Assembly (NCBI RefSeq): GCF_023701485.1
Contig: NZ_JAMQBK010000022.1
Coordinates: forward strand, 1-64,000
Length of the DNA stretch: 64,000 bases
Source: Aporhodopirellula aestuarii
GTDB taxonomy: Bacteria; Planctomycetota; Planctomycetia; Pirellulales; Pirellulaceae
Direction: 5' to 3'
Shown here: positions 1-8,662 of the stretch, piece by piece
How positions within the stretch are numbered: the first letter of the stretch is position 1
Layout of the letters: every line of letters starts with the position of its first letter
Made by a program: the position numbers and the translations under genes
Notes under the pieces: generated by a model
Seen by the model: the letters and a program-made list of their open reading frames with translations, nothing else
Told to the model about the DNA's origin: nothing
Databases searched by the model: none

Positions 1-537
1 GGACTAAGCAGGTATGCAGGAATCATCTGGCGAAGCTGCCGCAAACTGTAGGCCGGACCGAGGCTTTGCGAGTTCCGGCGTTCACTTGCTCTGTCGTGCC
101 GGAACTGCGTCGCTTAGGTTCCTTGGTCCGTCTATGAGATCAGCTAGAGTGCAGTAAAAGTTGGTGTTTTTCGAAGTTATTCGTTTTCAGTTGGCTTGAG
201 TAGTTGTTTGGCGGTTCGATGTTGATGTGTTTGCAGTCCTTCAACGCAAGCCATCTCCTGCTTAATGAGATGACTGTGCGAACTCGGGCGAAACGGTTGG
301 AGGACTGCACTGGTTGAATCAAACAAGCATCGGTCGTATTGATCGTGCTTCAGCGTCTATGCGGGATCTTCCCCCAAGGGAGTCCCAGGAGTTCTGTTCA
401 AAGAATGCCTCATTCGGCCTATCGCGGGTCATCGGACTTGCCAATGCCTGCAGGACCAAGCGCGAGGTCACCCATAGCTCTCAACCAGTCTCATCACTTC
501 CAATGATTTCTCCGAGGTAATCGGTTTATCGTTCGGT
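1..537. other. Gene-poor stretch downstream of IS110 transposase
   Basis: No reading frame here resembles a protein I recognise. One forward frame is open from the window edge to a TGA at about 137 and could be the tail of a truncated upstream gene, but its translation is not recognisable. An inverted pair (gcagtcctt near 232 and aggactgc near 300) could form a long-looped hairpin. The right end of the IS110 element must lie somewhere in the distal part, but IS110 elements usually lack terminal inverted repeats, so no boundary can be read. Confidence 0.4.
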
Positions 538-1593
538 CTAAGCGGCTTTCCTGGTAGCGGACTTAGCCGAATCGTGCACGTTGTAGCATTCGCCCGTTCG
601 TAAGATCGCTGCGATGATCGTCAATTGTCGACGAGCGATCGCGGTGATCGCCTTCTTCGCGCCTCGCCGTTGTTTGAGTTGGTCGTAGCGATAACGCCAG
701 CGTGCACTCTGACGCACCACACGCCAAGCTAACTGAATCATCGCCCAACGAAGCATCTTTGATCCGGCTCGGCTGATGCCCAGGTCTTTGCGTTTGCGAT
801 CACTCTCTCGCACGCCCGGGTCCAAGCCTGCGTACGAGACAATTTGCTTGGAGTTCGTGAAGCGACGTACATCTCCGAGTTCACACAACACCACGTCAAT
901 GGTCACGACACCAACACCTGGCATCGTGGCGAGCAACTCACGCTGCTCTCGCTCAATCGCCGTAGCCGTCTCTGCGAACTCGACTAACTGCGCGTCCGCG
1001 TGTTTGAGGAACTTGGCTTGTGTGCGAATTTCCGCACCCATCTCGCACAAGATCCACTTTTCGCTTTCCAGCAAAGGCAACGACATGGCTTCGGTCCAAC
1101 CGTCCTTCGTGAACAGCGACGCGCGGTCTTCGTTGTAGCGAGCCAACATGCCACGACAGCGATTCTTCATCTGAGTGATGCGGACTTGAGTCCGATATCG
1201 ATGCCGAACCAGCGAGCGATGCTGTCGAACACGCGGCGTCGGCATCCAGGCTGCAGGGATCATATCCCTCGCTAGAAACTCAGCCAGAATCTGCGCATCG
1301 ATTTTATCGGTCTTGCAAGTACTCTCAGCGATCACCCGCATCTTTGATGGATGAGCGACTACCACTCGGCGGCAATCGTCGATCGCTTCGATCAAATGCA
1401 CGAACCATTCGTATCCGATGGTCGATTCGACAGTCATCTGAAACTTTTCGAGGGATTTGAAGTAACGAGCAATCGGTTCGGTGGGTCTGCAACAGAAACG
1501 CTTTCGACCCAGCACCTTTATCTTGCCGCGAGCTTTCACCACGACACAAAGGCTGATAGTCTTTTTATGGAGGTCGACGCCGACGAATTTCAT
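538..1593 (-). CDS. IS110-family transposase
   Basis: A 351-residue recombinase of the IS110 family. The N-terminal half is the RuvC-like DEDD nuclease domain: it begins with VGVDLHKK, has an ESTIGYEW segment and the typical K-x-D-x-x-DA motif (KTDKIDAQILAEF). The C-terminal half is the Transposase_20 domain with MPGVGVVT, YAGLDPG and a serine-bearing SRAGSKMLRWA segment, the usual place of the second catalytic residue. The start at 1593 is chosen over an upstream ATG because VGVD is normally close to the N-terminus and an AAGGA box lies just upstream. Length is usual for the family and the frame is intact, so the element may be active. It sits downstream of, and in the same direction as, a sulfatase gene. 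Confidence 0.93.
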   Translation of the reverse strand: MKFVGVDLHKKTISLCVVVKARGKIKVLGRKRFCCRPTEPIARYFKSLEKFQMTVESTIGYEWFVHLIEAIDDCRRVVVAHPSKMRVIAESTCKTDKIDAQILAEFLARDMIPAAWMPTPRVRQHRSLVRHRYRTQVRITQMKNRCRGMLARYNEDRASLFTKDGWTEAMSLPLLESEKWILCEMGAEIRTQAKFLKHADAQLVEFAETATAIEREQRELLATMPGVGVVTIDVVLCELGDVRRFTNSKQIVSYAGLDPGVRESDRKRKDLGISRAGSKMLRWAMIQLAWRVVRQSARWRYRYDQLKQRRGAKKAITAIARRQLTIIAAILRTGECYNVHDSAKSATRKAA

Positions 1594-1816
1594 GTGAGAT
1601 TCCTTTTGTGGGAGCAGAGGTTTACCAATCACCTGTTTACCACGTCTCAAAGGACCACCGCTTCGCGGCGTCACCTCTCTCATGAATTCGGCCTACGCCG
1701 AACCGATCACAAGCAGCGGAATTGTCGTTATACCGAATCACTTCTATGTACCTGCTTAGTTGTGACGCAGCACGCGACAGGTGGATTCATACCATTCCGA
1801 CGCGTGAACGCGGCGA
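1594..1816 (-). ncRNA. Possible bridge RNA / left-end region of IS110 element
   Basis: This 223-base noncoding stretch is directly upstream of the transposase, where IS110-subgroup elements encode their bridge RNA. It holds a perfect 6-bp stem with a 4-base loop at 1687-1702 (ttcggc/gccgaa), a short ccgc/gcgg hairpin near 1660 and a cgcg/cgcg hairpin near 1801. This shows structure potential only. The RNA itself, its loops and its target match are inferred, not shown. Confidence 0.35.
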
Positions 1817-3256
1817 TCATTTCGATTTGTCTCGATAATGTTGACTGCCTTTGAGCCACTCGTAGTCTGCGTATTGGTACTCGCCATGAGACTTCTCCCA
1901 TAGCTCCGGTTGCGCGTTCTTGGTCCATTCTTTCCATCGGCTGAGCATCGCCCGCACCCGTTCGGGCTGTGAGGCCGCCAGGTCGGTTGTTTCGCCGATG
2001 TCTTTGTTCAAGTTGTAGAGTTCCGGCTTTCCTTTTTGGTAAAGAAGCTTGAAATCGCCTTCGCGTATCGCGCCCTCTGGATTCTTGTAACTTCCCGTAT
2101 GCCAATAAAGCACCTCGTGCGGTGCTTGGTCAGTCTGCCCACTCAGATAAGCACGAATATCGGTGCCATGTAGTCCGGAACTCACGGGATTGCCGCCTGC
2201 CATGGCAAGCGACGTCGCACCGATGTCCAGCGACGTGACGGGCGACTCAAGCACGACGCCGGCCGGCGACTTGCCTGGCCACTTCACAATCATCGGAACA
2301 CGTAAACCACCTTCGTATGAGTTTCCTTTGCTGCCTCTTAATGGCCGATTGTCACTCGTCCGCTTCATTCCACCGTGATCACTCAAAAACCAAACCACAG
2401 TGTTACCGGTAAGCCCCAATTCATCGACCTTGGCTAACAACCTACCGATGCCTGCGTCGAGCTCATAAACCATGGCTCCATAGATGGAACGAGCATTCGG
2501 CTTCACGCCGGGAACCTTCGTCACCGATTCCACTGGAAATTTCGCGATCGTTTCCTGCGGCGCCTCCAGATCGAGATGCGGGGCGTTGTAGGACATGAAA
2601 AGAAAGAACGGTTGTTCCTGATTTCGCTCGACGAAAGCGACGCCCGCATCGGTCAATTCACGCGTCAGATACTGGTCCCATTGCACCGGTTCCATGTTGT
2701 GGATCACGGGCATCGTGTGTTGGAGATCACGATGATTGGCGGGCTTTTTCAGTGGATTAAAACGCCCGTTATAGGAGGGATGATCGAGCGGGTAATACAT
2801 CAGCCCTCCGCCAAGAAAACCGAACCAGTCATCGAAGCCCATTGCATTGGGATGCTGCTCATTGGTAGTACCCATGTGCCACTTGCCCACTCCGCCAGTA
2901 ACATAGCCCTGCTTTTGCAATAGACTGGCGATGGTATCCATTCTTGGCAGGCCCTGAGCCGGATCGAACGGCTGAGAGACGTTCTGGTAGTAACCAAACG
3001 TCGACTGGTGTCGGCCCGTTAAGAAGCCTGCTCGGGAGGGACCGCACATATTCCCCGTCACATACGCGGACGTGAACCGCACACCCTCAGCGGCTAACCG
3101 ATCGATATTGGGTGTTGGGATATCCTTGCAGCCAAAACATCCGACGTCGGCATAGCCCAAGTCGTCAGCCATGATGACGATAACGTTTTCAGCAGAGCGT
3201 ACTGTCGTTGCCGTCAACACGCACGACAAGCAAATGATTCTTACCAGTTGACTCAT
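1817..3256 (-). CDS. Secreted type I sulfatase (formylglycine-dependent)
   Basis: A 479-residue arylsulfatase-type enzyme that hydrolyses sulfate esters, probably on sulfated polysaccharide. A signal peptide (about residues 1-21) precedes IVIMADDLGY, which carries the first metal ligands. The sulfatase signature CGPSRAGFLTGR has its Cys at residue 71, the residue converted to formylglycine by FGE. A later LSDHGG supplies further metal ligands. The start at 3256 is preferred over a longer frame because the upstream extension is a translated 33-bp intergenic repeat and the signal peptide begins at this Met. No sulfatase-maturing enzyme is nearby. The exact substrate cannot be told from sequence. 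Confidence 0.93.
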   Translation of the reverse strand: MSQLVRIICLSCVLTATTVRSAENVIVIMADDLGYADVGCFGCKDIPTPNIDRLAAEGVRFTSAYVTGNMCGPSRAGFLTGRHQSTFGYYQNVSQPFDPAQGLPRMDTIASLLQKQGYVTGGVGKWHMGTTNEQHPNAMGFDDWFGFLGGGLMYYPLDHPSYNGRFNPLKKPANHRDLQHTMPVIHNMEPVQWDQYLTRELTDAGVAFVERNQEQPFFLFMSYNAPHLDLEAPQETIAKFPVESVTKVPGVKPNARSIYGAMVYELDAGIGRLLAKVDELGLTGNTVVWFLSDHGGMKRTSDNRPLRGSKGNSYEGGLRVPMIVKWPGKSPAGVVLESPVTSLDIGATSLAMAGGNPVSSGLHGTDIRAYLSGQTDQAPHEVLYWHTGSYKNPEGAIREGDFKLLYQKGKPELYNLNKDIGETTDLAASQPERVRAMLSRWKEWTKNAQPELWEKSHGEYQYADYEWLKGSQHYRDKSK

Positions 3257-3584
3257 TGCATTTCCGATCAAGAGAATATTGAGATGGTACCGGACGGCTA
3301 TCGGGCCGTTGATTGAATGAGCCGACACCGCTAGCGGACCGTTGATCGAATGCGCCGACGGCGCTAGCCGCGGGCCCAACGGTGAGGACACAGTCATTGG
3401 ATGCCCGCAGCTAGCGCTGTCGGCTCACTGAGCTTTACGAAACAACTAGATCAACATCCCGCTCGCGCCGTTCCGCTAAGTTTCCCAGCGGCGCAAGCCC
3501 GCCGGTGACAGCAACCCAGGGCCCTACCTTAGCTGAAACACACGCTTGCTCGCACGACAATTTCGTTTTCGCTAAACGAATCTG
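3257..3584. repeat. Palindromic intergenic repeat, copy A1, with 33-bp tandem repeat
   Basis: A long imperfect hairpin spans about 3351-3429: the left arm reads ccgacggcgctagccgcggg and the right arm is its near reverse complement (cccgcagctagcgctgtcgg), with a loop of about 24 bases containing gaggacacagtcattgg. Just before it, 3306-3338 and 3339-3371 are imperfect direct copies with a 33-bp period. A tail around 3432-3510 (cgaaacaacta, cgctcgcgccg) is shared with the other copies at 3852 and 40895. No gene is seen. Confidence 0.8.
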
Positions 3585-3743
3585 TTACTGCACATCATCC
3601 ATGGAGTCACCTGGATCGGATTGCGGATAGGTTCGGATTTCCGGATCCGGTTGGACGACCGACGGTGCTTTTTCGCCGCAGCCTGAAGTCATAAAAAGGC
3701 AAGCCACAAACGTTGACAACATAACAAATTTAAGAGAGGACAT
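3585..3743 (-). CDS. Small predicted lipoprotein
   Basis: A 52-residue protein beginning MSSLKFVML. It has a hydrophobic signal segment ending in a lipobox-like TSGC (Cys about residue 22), then a short Pro/Asp-rich tail (QPDPEIRTYPQSDPGDS). It should be cleaved by signal peptidase II and anchored by lipidated Cys. It follows the DUF1559 gene in the same direction, about 300 bases away with repeat A2 between them. Small lipoproteins next to DUF1559 genes are common in planctomycetes. A longer frame starting at 3824 is less likely because the signal sequence begins at this internal Met. Function unknown. Confidence 0.6.
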   Translation of the reverse strand: MSSLKFVMLSTFVACLFMTSGCGEKAPSVVQPDPEIRTYPQSDPGDSMDDVQ

Positions 3744-4051
3744 TCTTATCCGAAAGTTTGAAGAAAAGAGGAGAGAGGTACTGAAGAAACGCAGTCGCCT
3801 GTCGGCATAGAATTGGTGTGACACCGGATGGCTCGCGGGCGGTTGTTTTAATGAGCCGACGGCGCTAGCCGCGGGCCTAACAGTGAGGACACAGTCATTG
3901 GAGGCCCGCAGCTAGCGCTGTCGGATCACTAGAGCTAGGCTTTGCGAAACAACTCAAACAACAGCCCGCTTGCGCCGCTTCGCTAAGTTTTCTAGCGGTA
4001 GGTCGCAAGCCTTCCGGTCTGAGCTCTCAACATTTCTGAGTCGCCGAATGA
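3744..4051. repeat. Palindromic intergenic repeat, copy A2
   Basis: The hairpin arms are 3852-3878 and 3902-3928, about 26 bp each and nearly perfectly complementary, around a 23-base loop containing gtgaggacacagtcattgg. The tail at 3938-4022 (gcgaaacaactcaaacaac, cgcttgcgccgcttcgctaag) matches the tail of copy A1. No gene is seen in this interval. It lies between the DUF1559 gene and the small lipoprotein gene. Confidence 0.8.
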
Positions 4052-5275
4052 CTAGAATTCTGAACTGACGACTTCTCGGCTGGCTTTCGTTCCGAGTGAG
4101 CCCCACAGGCCAAAGGGACTGGCGACACCGGCACTAGCACCGGCCGTGTTTCCTGGCGTGACGACCCGCGATGTTTGGTCTCCCGCGTCGATCGAATCGG
4201 TGATGAATTTGACCGCACCATCGGAAAGTAAAATGTGACAACCACCTTGATGTTGACTGCTCGGTGGCAACAGTCCGGCACTGCGGGCAACCGTCCCAAC
4301 CAGCACAGGCGCGTTCGGTGGGAAGATCGTGTTGAATTGGCCGTAGACGCCTTGTCCGTTAGCCCATTTGTAACCGCGTCCTTCGTGCGCTTCGGTAAAG
4401 ACGCCTGTCGCGCCGGCGGCCCAGAACTGAGGGCGAGCAGGGTCGGTATCGGCGGTGCGATAATTACTCGGATTGTCTCGCATTCCAAACCAACCGTTGT
4501 TTCCACTTCCGGCACGCCTACCGAGCGTTCGCACGTTGCGATCCCCGAGATCGGTTGCGATTTCGCCCATCGCGATCGTATTGGCTGTTCCATCGAGGAT
4601 GTCGCGAAAGCGAGTCGCGTAGTGTGGTACGAAAACACCACGAGCACACGCTTGCATGTTGACCGATCGAGCACTGTTTTCTTGCAGGTTATTCGAAAGC
4701 GGACCGCGGTCCATGTTCCAGAACGTGTCGCCGGTGCACCCGACATAGTTGGTTCGCCCCATGGCAGGTAAACCATTGCCCGGATCGCTCGGACATCGAA
4801 AACCTGGGATTTCGGTCATCCACGGGCGGTAGCCATCGTTCGGAGTTCCTTCCATCGTTGGTGTCGGTCCCATGGAAGGCCACGGGGGTGTGCGAGCCAC
4901 GCTGGGAGCATTGAGGTCAAACACGCTCGGATTCGAAATTTCTTCCCAGATCGCTTGCTGTTCAATGAACGGCGTCAGGCTGACCAGCACGCTCAATTGC
5001 ATCAGGTTTGCGACTGTCGATTCATCGAACTGACCGTCGCCGCTGAAACCTCCCGGCACGGATCCATTCTGAATCATCGGAAGTTGGTTGTAGGCGGAGT
5101 GATAGTTGTGGATCGCCAAGCCGATCTGTTTGAAGTTGTTGCTGCAACTCATTCGACGAGCCGCTTCCCGGGCGGCTTGCACCGCCGGCAGAAGCAGTCC
5201 TACCAAGACGCCAATGATCGCTATAACGACTAATAGTTCGACCAAGGTAAAGCCTTGGCGTGAATTCGATTTCAT
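4052..5275 (-). CDS. DUF1559 family pseudopilin-like protein (first copy)
   Basis: A 407-residue protein with a type IV prepilin-like N-terminus: [20 protein letters not shown] is the cleavage and hydrophobic helix segment, followed by the DUF1559 hallmark [20 protein letters not shown]. Near the C-terminus are H-x-GG and [14 protein letters not shown], also typical of DUF1559. The family is expanded in planctomycetes and is thought to be a secreted or pseudopilus-related surface protein; its role is unproven. The start at 5275 is fixed by the prepilin helix, with AAGGTG upstream. It is a paralogue of the gene at 11809-13065, with which it shares both ends. Confidence 0.92.
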   Translation of the reverse strand: MKSNSRQGFTLVELLVVIAIIGVLVGLLLPAVQAAREAARRMSCSNNFKQIGLAIHNYHSAYNQLPMIQNGSVPGGFSGDGQFDESTVANLMQLSVLVSLTPFIEQQAIWEEISNPSVFDLNAPSVARTPPWPSMGPTPTMEGTPNDGYRPWMTEIPGFRCPSDPGNGLPAMGRTNYVGCTGDTFWNMDRGPLSNNLQENSARSVNMQACARGVFVPHYATRFRDILDGTANTIAMGEIATDLGDRNVRTLGRRAGSGNNGWFGMRDNPSNYRTADTDPARPQFWAAGATGVFTEAHEGRGYKWANGQGVYGQFNTIFPPNAPVLVGTVARSAGLLPPSSQHQGGCHILLSDGAVKFITDSIDAGDQTSRVVTPGNTAGASAGVASPFGLWGSLGTKASREVVSSEF

Positions 5276-5674
5276 GATGGACACCTTCGAGAAAGATACG
5301 TGATGATGAAATTCAACATGCCCCCACGCATTCATCTGCGGCGCGATCCATTCGCCACGATCGCAAACGTCACACCAACGCCACCGCACATGACAAGCCT
5401 TCTTGACGCACGCTTGCAATCACTACCCCGCAAACTCAGTGGCCAAATAGAATCGCTCGCAAAACACAAGAAGGGCCGTTGAATCTCTATAGAAGGATCT
5501 TGAAGGAGGCCGACACACCCTTCAAGTCCACCAAACAGCTGACACAAGTCACAGAGACATCACCATAACCACGCAATGGTGTCACCACAGGCCGATACCA
5601 AATTGAAATGGTTTCGTTGAATTGACCCACGACTACGCCCATGAATGCGACACCACACTGCACGGAATTCCAGG
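5276..5674. other. Intergenic region upstream of DUF1559 gene
   Basis: About 400 bases without a credible gene. One inverted repeat stands out at 5499-5526 (cttgaagg, 12-base spacer, ccttcaag), about 225 bases upstream of the DUF1559 start. It has no T-run, so it could be an operator or part of a leader rather than a terminator. Nothing else is recognisable. Confidence 0.35.
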
Positions 5675-6361
5675 TCACTCGTTTTGTTCACCAGTGTTTT
5701 CAAACACACCGATCCGATGCGCCTTATCGATCGCGGCGGGCGCGTTCTGCACGTCGAGCTTTTCGTAGAGTCGCCGGATATACGTCGCCACACTTCCAAA
5801 CGAAATATCAAGCTCTCGCGCGATCTCTTTCTTCAGCATCCCCTGGCTGAGCAACAACAGGATTTCACGTTCACGTGCCGATAGAACGACTCCCGCGGGC
5901 TCCGACTTCTTAGACCGTGCTTGAACCATTTTCAAAAGATGCAAGGCCACATCCCCATCGAGTGACGCACCTCCGTTCGCGACCGTTTCGATCCCATTGA
6001 CAATTTGTTTGACGGTGGAAGCCTTCAACAAGTAACCCGATGCCCCACGTTGGACTGCAATTTCAATGTCGGTCTGCGCATTCGACTGCGTCAAGACAAT
6101 GATTTTGGTAGCGGGCAACTCATCGAGGAATTTCGGGATGGCGTCGAGCCCACTGACCCCCGGAAGGTTAAGGTCCAACAAAATGACATCGGGTACGGGC
6201 TGACCTTCACGATCACGCAAATTCCGCAATGCGATCTCAGCCGCACCAAACACGCTCACCATCTCCATCGACGGTTCGGCACTGATCGCCATCTCGATCA
6301 CCTTGCGGTACTTCGGATGGTCTTCCACCAGCATGACTTTGATGACTTTGTTTGCGTTCAT
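5675..6361 (-). CDS. NarL/FixJ-type response regulator
   Basis: A 228-residue two-component regulator. The receiver domain (about residues 5-125) has the acidic pair in VEDHPKYR, the phospho-acceptor Asp63 in ILLDLNLPG, and the Lys of YLLKAS. The C-terminal GerE/LuxR helix-turn-helix (about 160-220) contains LSAREREILLLLSQG and KKEIARELDISFGSVATYI. Its ATG overlaps the kinase stop codon as ATGA, so the pair is translationally coupled and it is the cognate regulator. An in-frame Met seven codons upstream (6382) is possible. Downstream targets are unknown. Confidence 0.93.
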   Translation of the reverse strand: MNANKVIKVMLVEDHPKYRKVIEMAISAEPSMEMVSVFGAAEIALRNLRDREGQPVPDVILLDLNLPGVSGLDAIPKFLDELPATKIIVLTQSNAQTDIEIAVQRGASGYLLKASTVKQIVNGIETVANGGASLDGDVALHLLKMVQARSKKSEPAGVVLSAREREILLLLSQGMLKKEIARELDISFGSVATYIRRLYEKLDVQNAPAAIDKAHRIGVFENTGEQNE

Positions 6362-8367
6362 CGCTTTTTGAGTTGATTCCATTGCAATCGTTTGAACCGT
6401 AAGTGAATTCGCGTGCCTTTCTCAACGCAGTTTTCTGCGGAAACCTTCGCGCCGAGCAGTTTGGCTCGCCGCATGAGTGACGGAGGAATCCCAACGTCAT
6501 CAAATACACCTAACCCTTGACCATTGTCCGTGATCGTGAGATGAACCTCCTTCGGTGTCGCCTTGAGTGCGGTACTTAACCGCGTCGCATCGGCGTGTCG
6601 ACTCACGTTGACCAGACACTCTTTGTAGAACAGAAAGAGATCCGAACGTGTTCGCGGTTTTAAGCTTTCGATAAACTCGTTGCCTTCGACCTCAAACTGA
6701 TGATCGACCTGAACAACAATCCGCTCGGCCGCCTCTTTCATCAAATCAGCCAAGCCTGAATAAAGAGAGTGCCCACGCATGGCCGTGATATGCCGCACCG
6801 CAATAGACGCATCTTGCGAGACGTCACGAATCTCTTCCAGGATCGGATCGAGCTTCGCGGGCTCCGCCAATGCATCTCGAGCCAAATCGCTCAGCAATCC
6901 GATCGTGTGCAAATCCGCGCCGACTTCATCGTGTAGGTCCGCGGCAAAACGTTCCTTCAACCGGTTGGATTCTCGAATCCGCACCAACCGATCAACCAGG
7001 ATGGTGATCACGATTCCCGCCGCCAACACCACGACTAACGCGGTCGTCCACCGCAGGTTCTGACTTTGCCTGGCGTAGCGTGTTTGTAGTTCCGACTGAA
7101 TCTGCGGGCGTTCTAACTCAAGTTCATGCCTCCGTGCTAGCTGCGATAACCAGTCCCGAATGGGCATGATTTTCCCAAAGTGATTGCGACCATCGGTCAA
7201 CGATGACAACGCTCCGTCCGTGCCGGAGAAACTAACGTTCGAAGTGGGAGTGATCCCACCCGCGAGATTGCGACTCTCGTCAAAAATTTCAATTTCGGTG
7301 AAACCGATGCATCGGAATCGATCACTCGCTTCGGGTGCCTTGTACGCTTCGATCGCGGTGAAGCGAACGAAGCGACACTCGGTCGGTGGAAAGGAGAACA
7401 TGACGATCGGTCCCGCATCGTAGATCGACTCTTTCCGGTATTCGCACAGCTGAACAGCATCAGCAAAATCTTCGTCATGACTACCTTCGACGACGAGATG
7501 ATCCGGCATCGCATAATCGGAGTGTTGAATCTGCGGGACATTTTCACTCAGGTCTGCCGCGTGTAAATGAATGCGATTGATGCTGCGATGCTCGACCAAA
7601 TCAAATGTCAACGCGGCTTGAGGGCCGGTAAAAAAGAAACCGACAAACGCCTGACTCCCCCCGCCGCCTGCGGCGTCTATTAAATAAGGAGTGAAGCCGT
7701 CGACGAGTGTCTCAACCGGAGCCGACTTGCGGACCCGTGTGAACGCCATCGAGGAGACCGTCGTCGGACAACGCAGTGCCACGTTTTCTTCGCCGGAAAA
7801 TGCCATGATTTCCGAGAGTTGAAACAAATACCGTCCGTCCCAGGCGCGCGGCGTCAACTTCGTCGCTTCGACACGAATCCACGAAGCGAGGATCGGATCA
7901 ATAGGAATCACCAACGGAGCCACGCGAGGTAGGGAATGGTCGTGTTCACGAAACGACGCGACTACCTTTCCGGTCTGATCGTCGTCCCGCCCGGCCACGA
8001 TTTTGAATTCCAACGGAAACCCATCGGACCGGACGCCGTTGACGGTGTCACGCCAAAGAATCGGCACCAAGACAATCTGATCGATCAGGCTTGCTTGGTA
8101 TAAATCAATTTGTGCCCACTCCACATGCTCTGCGTTTGGGTGAGGGTCGGATTCCCATCCCAAATTTCCGATGCCGCTGCGAAACGTCATCTCGGCGAGT
8201 GTTTGCTCTTCCGCATCGATCTCGGCGAGTCTCGCTTCGAGTTGCGACAAAGAAAGATCGGCGGGTTGCGTCGGCGCCGCCTGTGCCACGGTCGCTGAGA
8301 TCAACAGCGACGAAGCGATGACAACAACACGCAGGAGGGGTACCGGCAAATGTTTGCTCATGACCAT
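6358..8367 (-). CDS. Periplasmic-sensing histidine kinase with two discoidin-like domains
   Basis: A 669-residue membrane kinase. A signal peptide (1-30) is followed by about 400 periplasmic residues that look like two F5/8 type C (galactose-binding-like) folds, roughly 80-195 and 200-365. Each has a strand rich in hydrophobics near its start and an xSEIxxF or TEIEIF strand near its end. A single membrane helix (about 441-462) leads to a HisKA_3 dimerisation domain with phospho-accepting His479 in ADLHDEVGADL and a HATPase_c domain with N-box ECLVNVSRHA and G1 box DNGQGLG. The partner regulator is encoded immediately downstream. The domain naming of the sensor is inferred from strand pattern; a carbohydrate ligand is a guess. 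A start two codons later is also possible. Confidence 0.88.
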   Translation of the reverse strand: MVMSKHLPVPLLRVVVIASSLLISATVAQAAPTQPADLSLSQLEARLAEIDAEEQTLAEMTFRSGIGNLGWESDPHPNAEHVEWAQIDLYQASLIDQIVLVPILWRDTVNGVRSDGFPLEFKIVAGRDDDQTGKVVASFREHDHSLPRVAPLVIPIDPILASWIRVEATKLTPRAWDGRYLFQLSEIMAFSGEENVALRCPTTVSSMAFTRVRKSAPVETLVDGFTPYLIDAAGGGGSQAFVGFFFTGPQAALTFDLVEHRSINRIHLHAADLSENVPQIQHSDYAMPDHLVVEGSHDEDFADAVQLCEYRKESIYDAGPIVMFSFPPTECRFVRFTAIEAYKAPEASDRFRCIGFTEIEIFDESRNLAGGITPTSNVSFSGTDGALSSLTDGRNHFGKIMPIRDWLSQLARRHELELERPQIQSELQTRYARQSQNLRWTTALVVVLAAGIVITILVDRLVRIRESNRLKERFAADLHDEVGADLHTIGLLSDLARDALAEPAKLDPILEEIRDVSQDASIAVRHITAMRGHSLYSGLADLMKEAAERIVVQVDHQFEVEGNEFIESLKPRTRSDLFLFYKECLVNVSRHADATRLSTALKATPKEVHLTITDNGQGLGVFDDVGIPPSLMRRAKLLGAKVSAENCVEKGTRIHLRFKRLQWNQLKKR

Positions 8368-8662
8368 TTAGGAATCATCTCGCGCCAACCGTGGTCTTCA
8401 CGATCTAAGAATCGGCAAAAACAACCATCACTCCGCGAAAGATGACACGGCGGATAATGGACAACCGCCAATAAATTCGGCAACCGCCCGCACCACGAAG
8501 TCAGCCAATTGCAACGGGCGAGGCGAGAGAAGTCAACCGTTCACAGGGCTTTCGAGGTAACGAAACACAAACGGTGGACGAGAAATGGGTTCGTCGTCTG
8601 GGTACGATGAGAGGTTTCGGTTTAGATGATGTGGGTACGGAATCGCCCCCTACGTCTGCCAA
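8368..8662. other. Intergenic region between kinase and QW-repeat genes
   Basis: Nearly 300 bases without a credible gene. It would contain the promoter of the kinase operon on the minus strand and the end of the QW-repeat gene transcript. No clear promoter boxes or terminator were found. Confidence 0.3.

Larger units (their letters stand above)
538..1816 (-). mobile_element. IS110-family insertion sequence (ends unresolved)
   Basis: The element includes the transposase gene and, most likely, the noncoding stretch between the transposase start and the end of the sulfatase gene. IS110 elements generally have no terminal inverted repeats and make no long target duplication, so the exact ends cannot be read here. 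The limits given are the transposase stop and the base before the sulfatase stop codon; both are approximations. Confidence 0.5.

Noticed and set aside
3-137. Forward open frame at the window edge ending in TGA
   Set aside because: It might be the tail of a gene outside the window, but no motif is recognisable, so it is noted only in the gap entry.
5675-6382. Earlier in-frame Met for the response regulator
   Set aside because: The later ATG (6361) forms an ATGA overlap with the kinase stop; the seven extra residues are not typical of the receiver domain.
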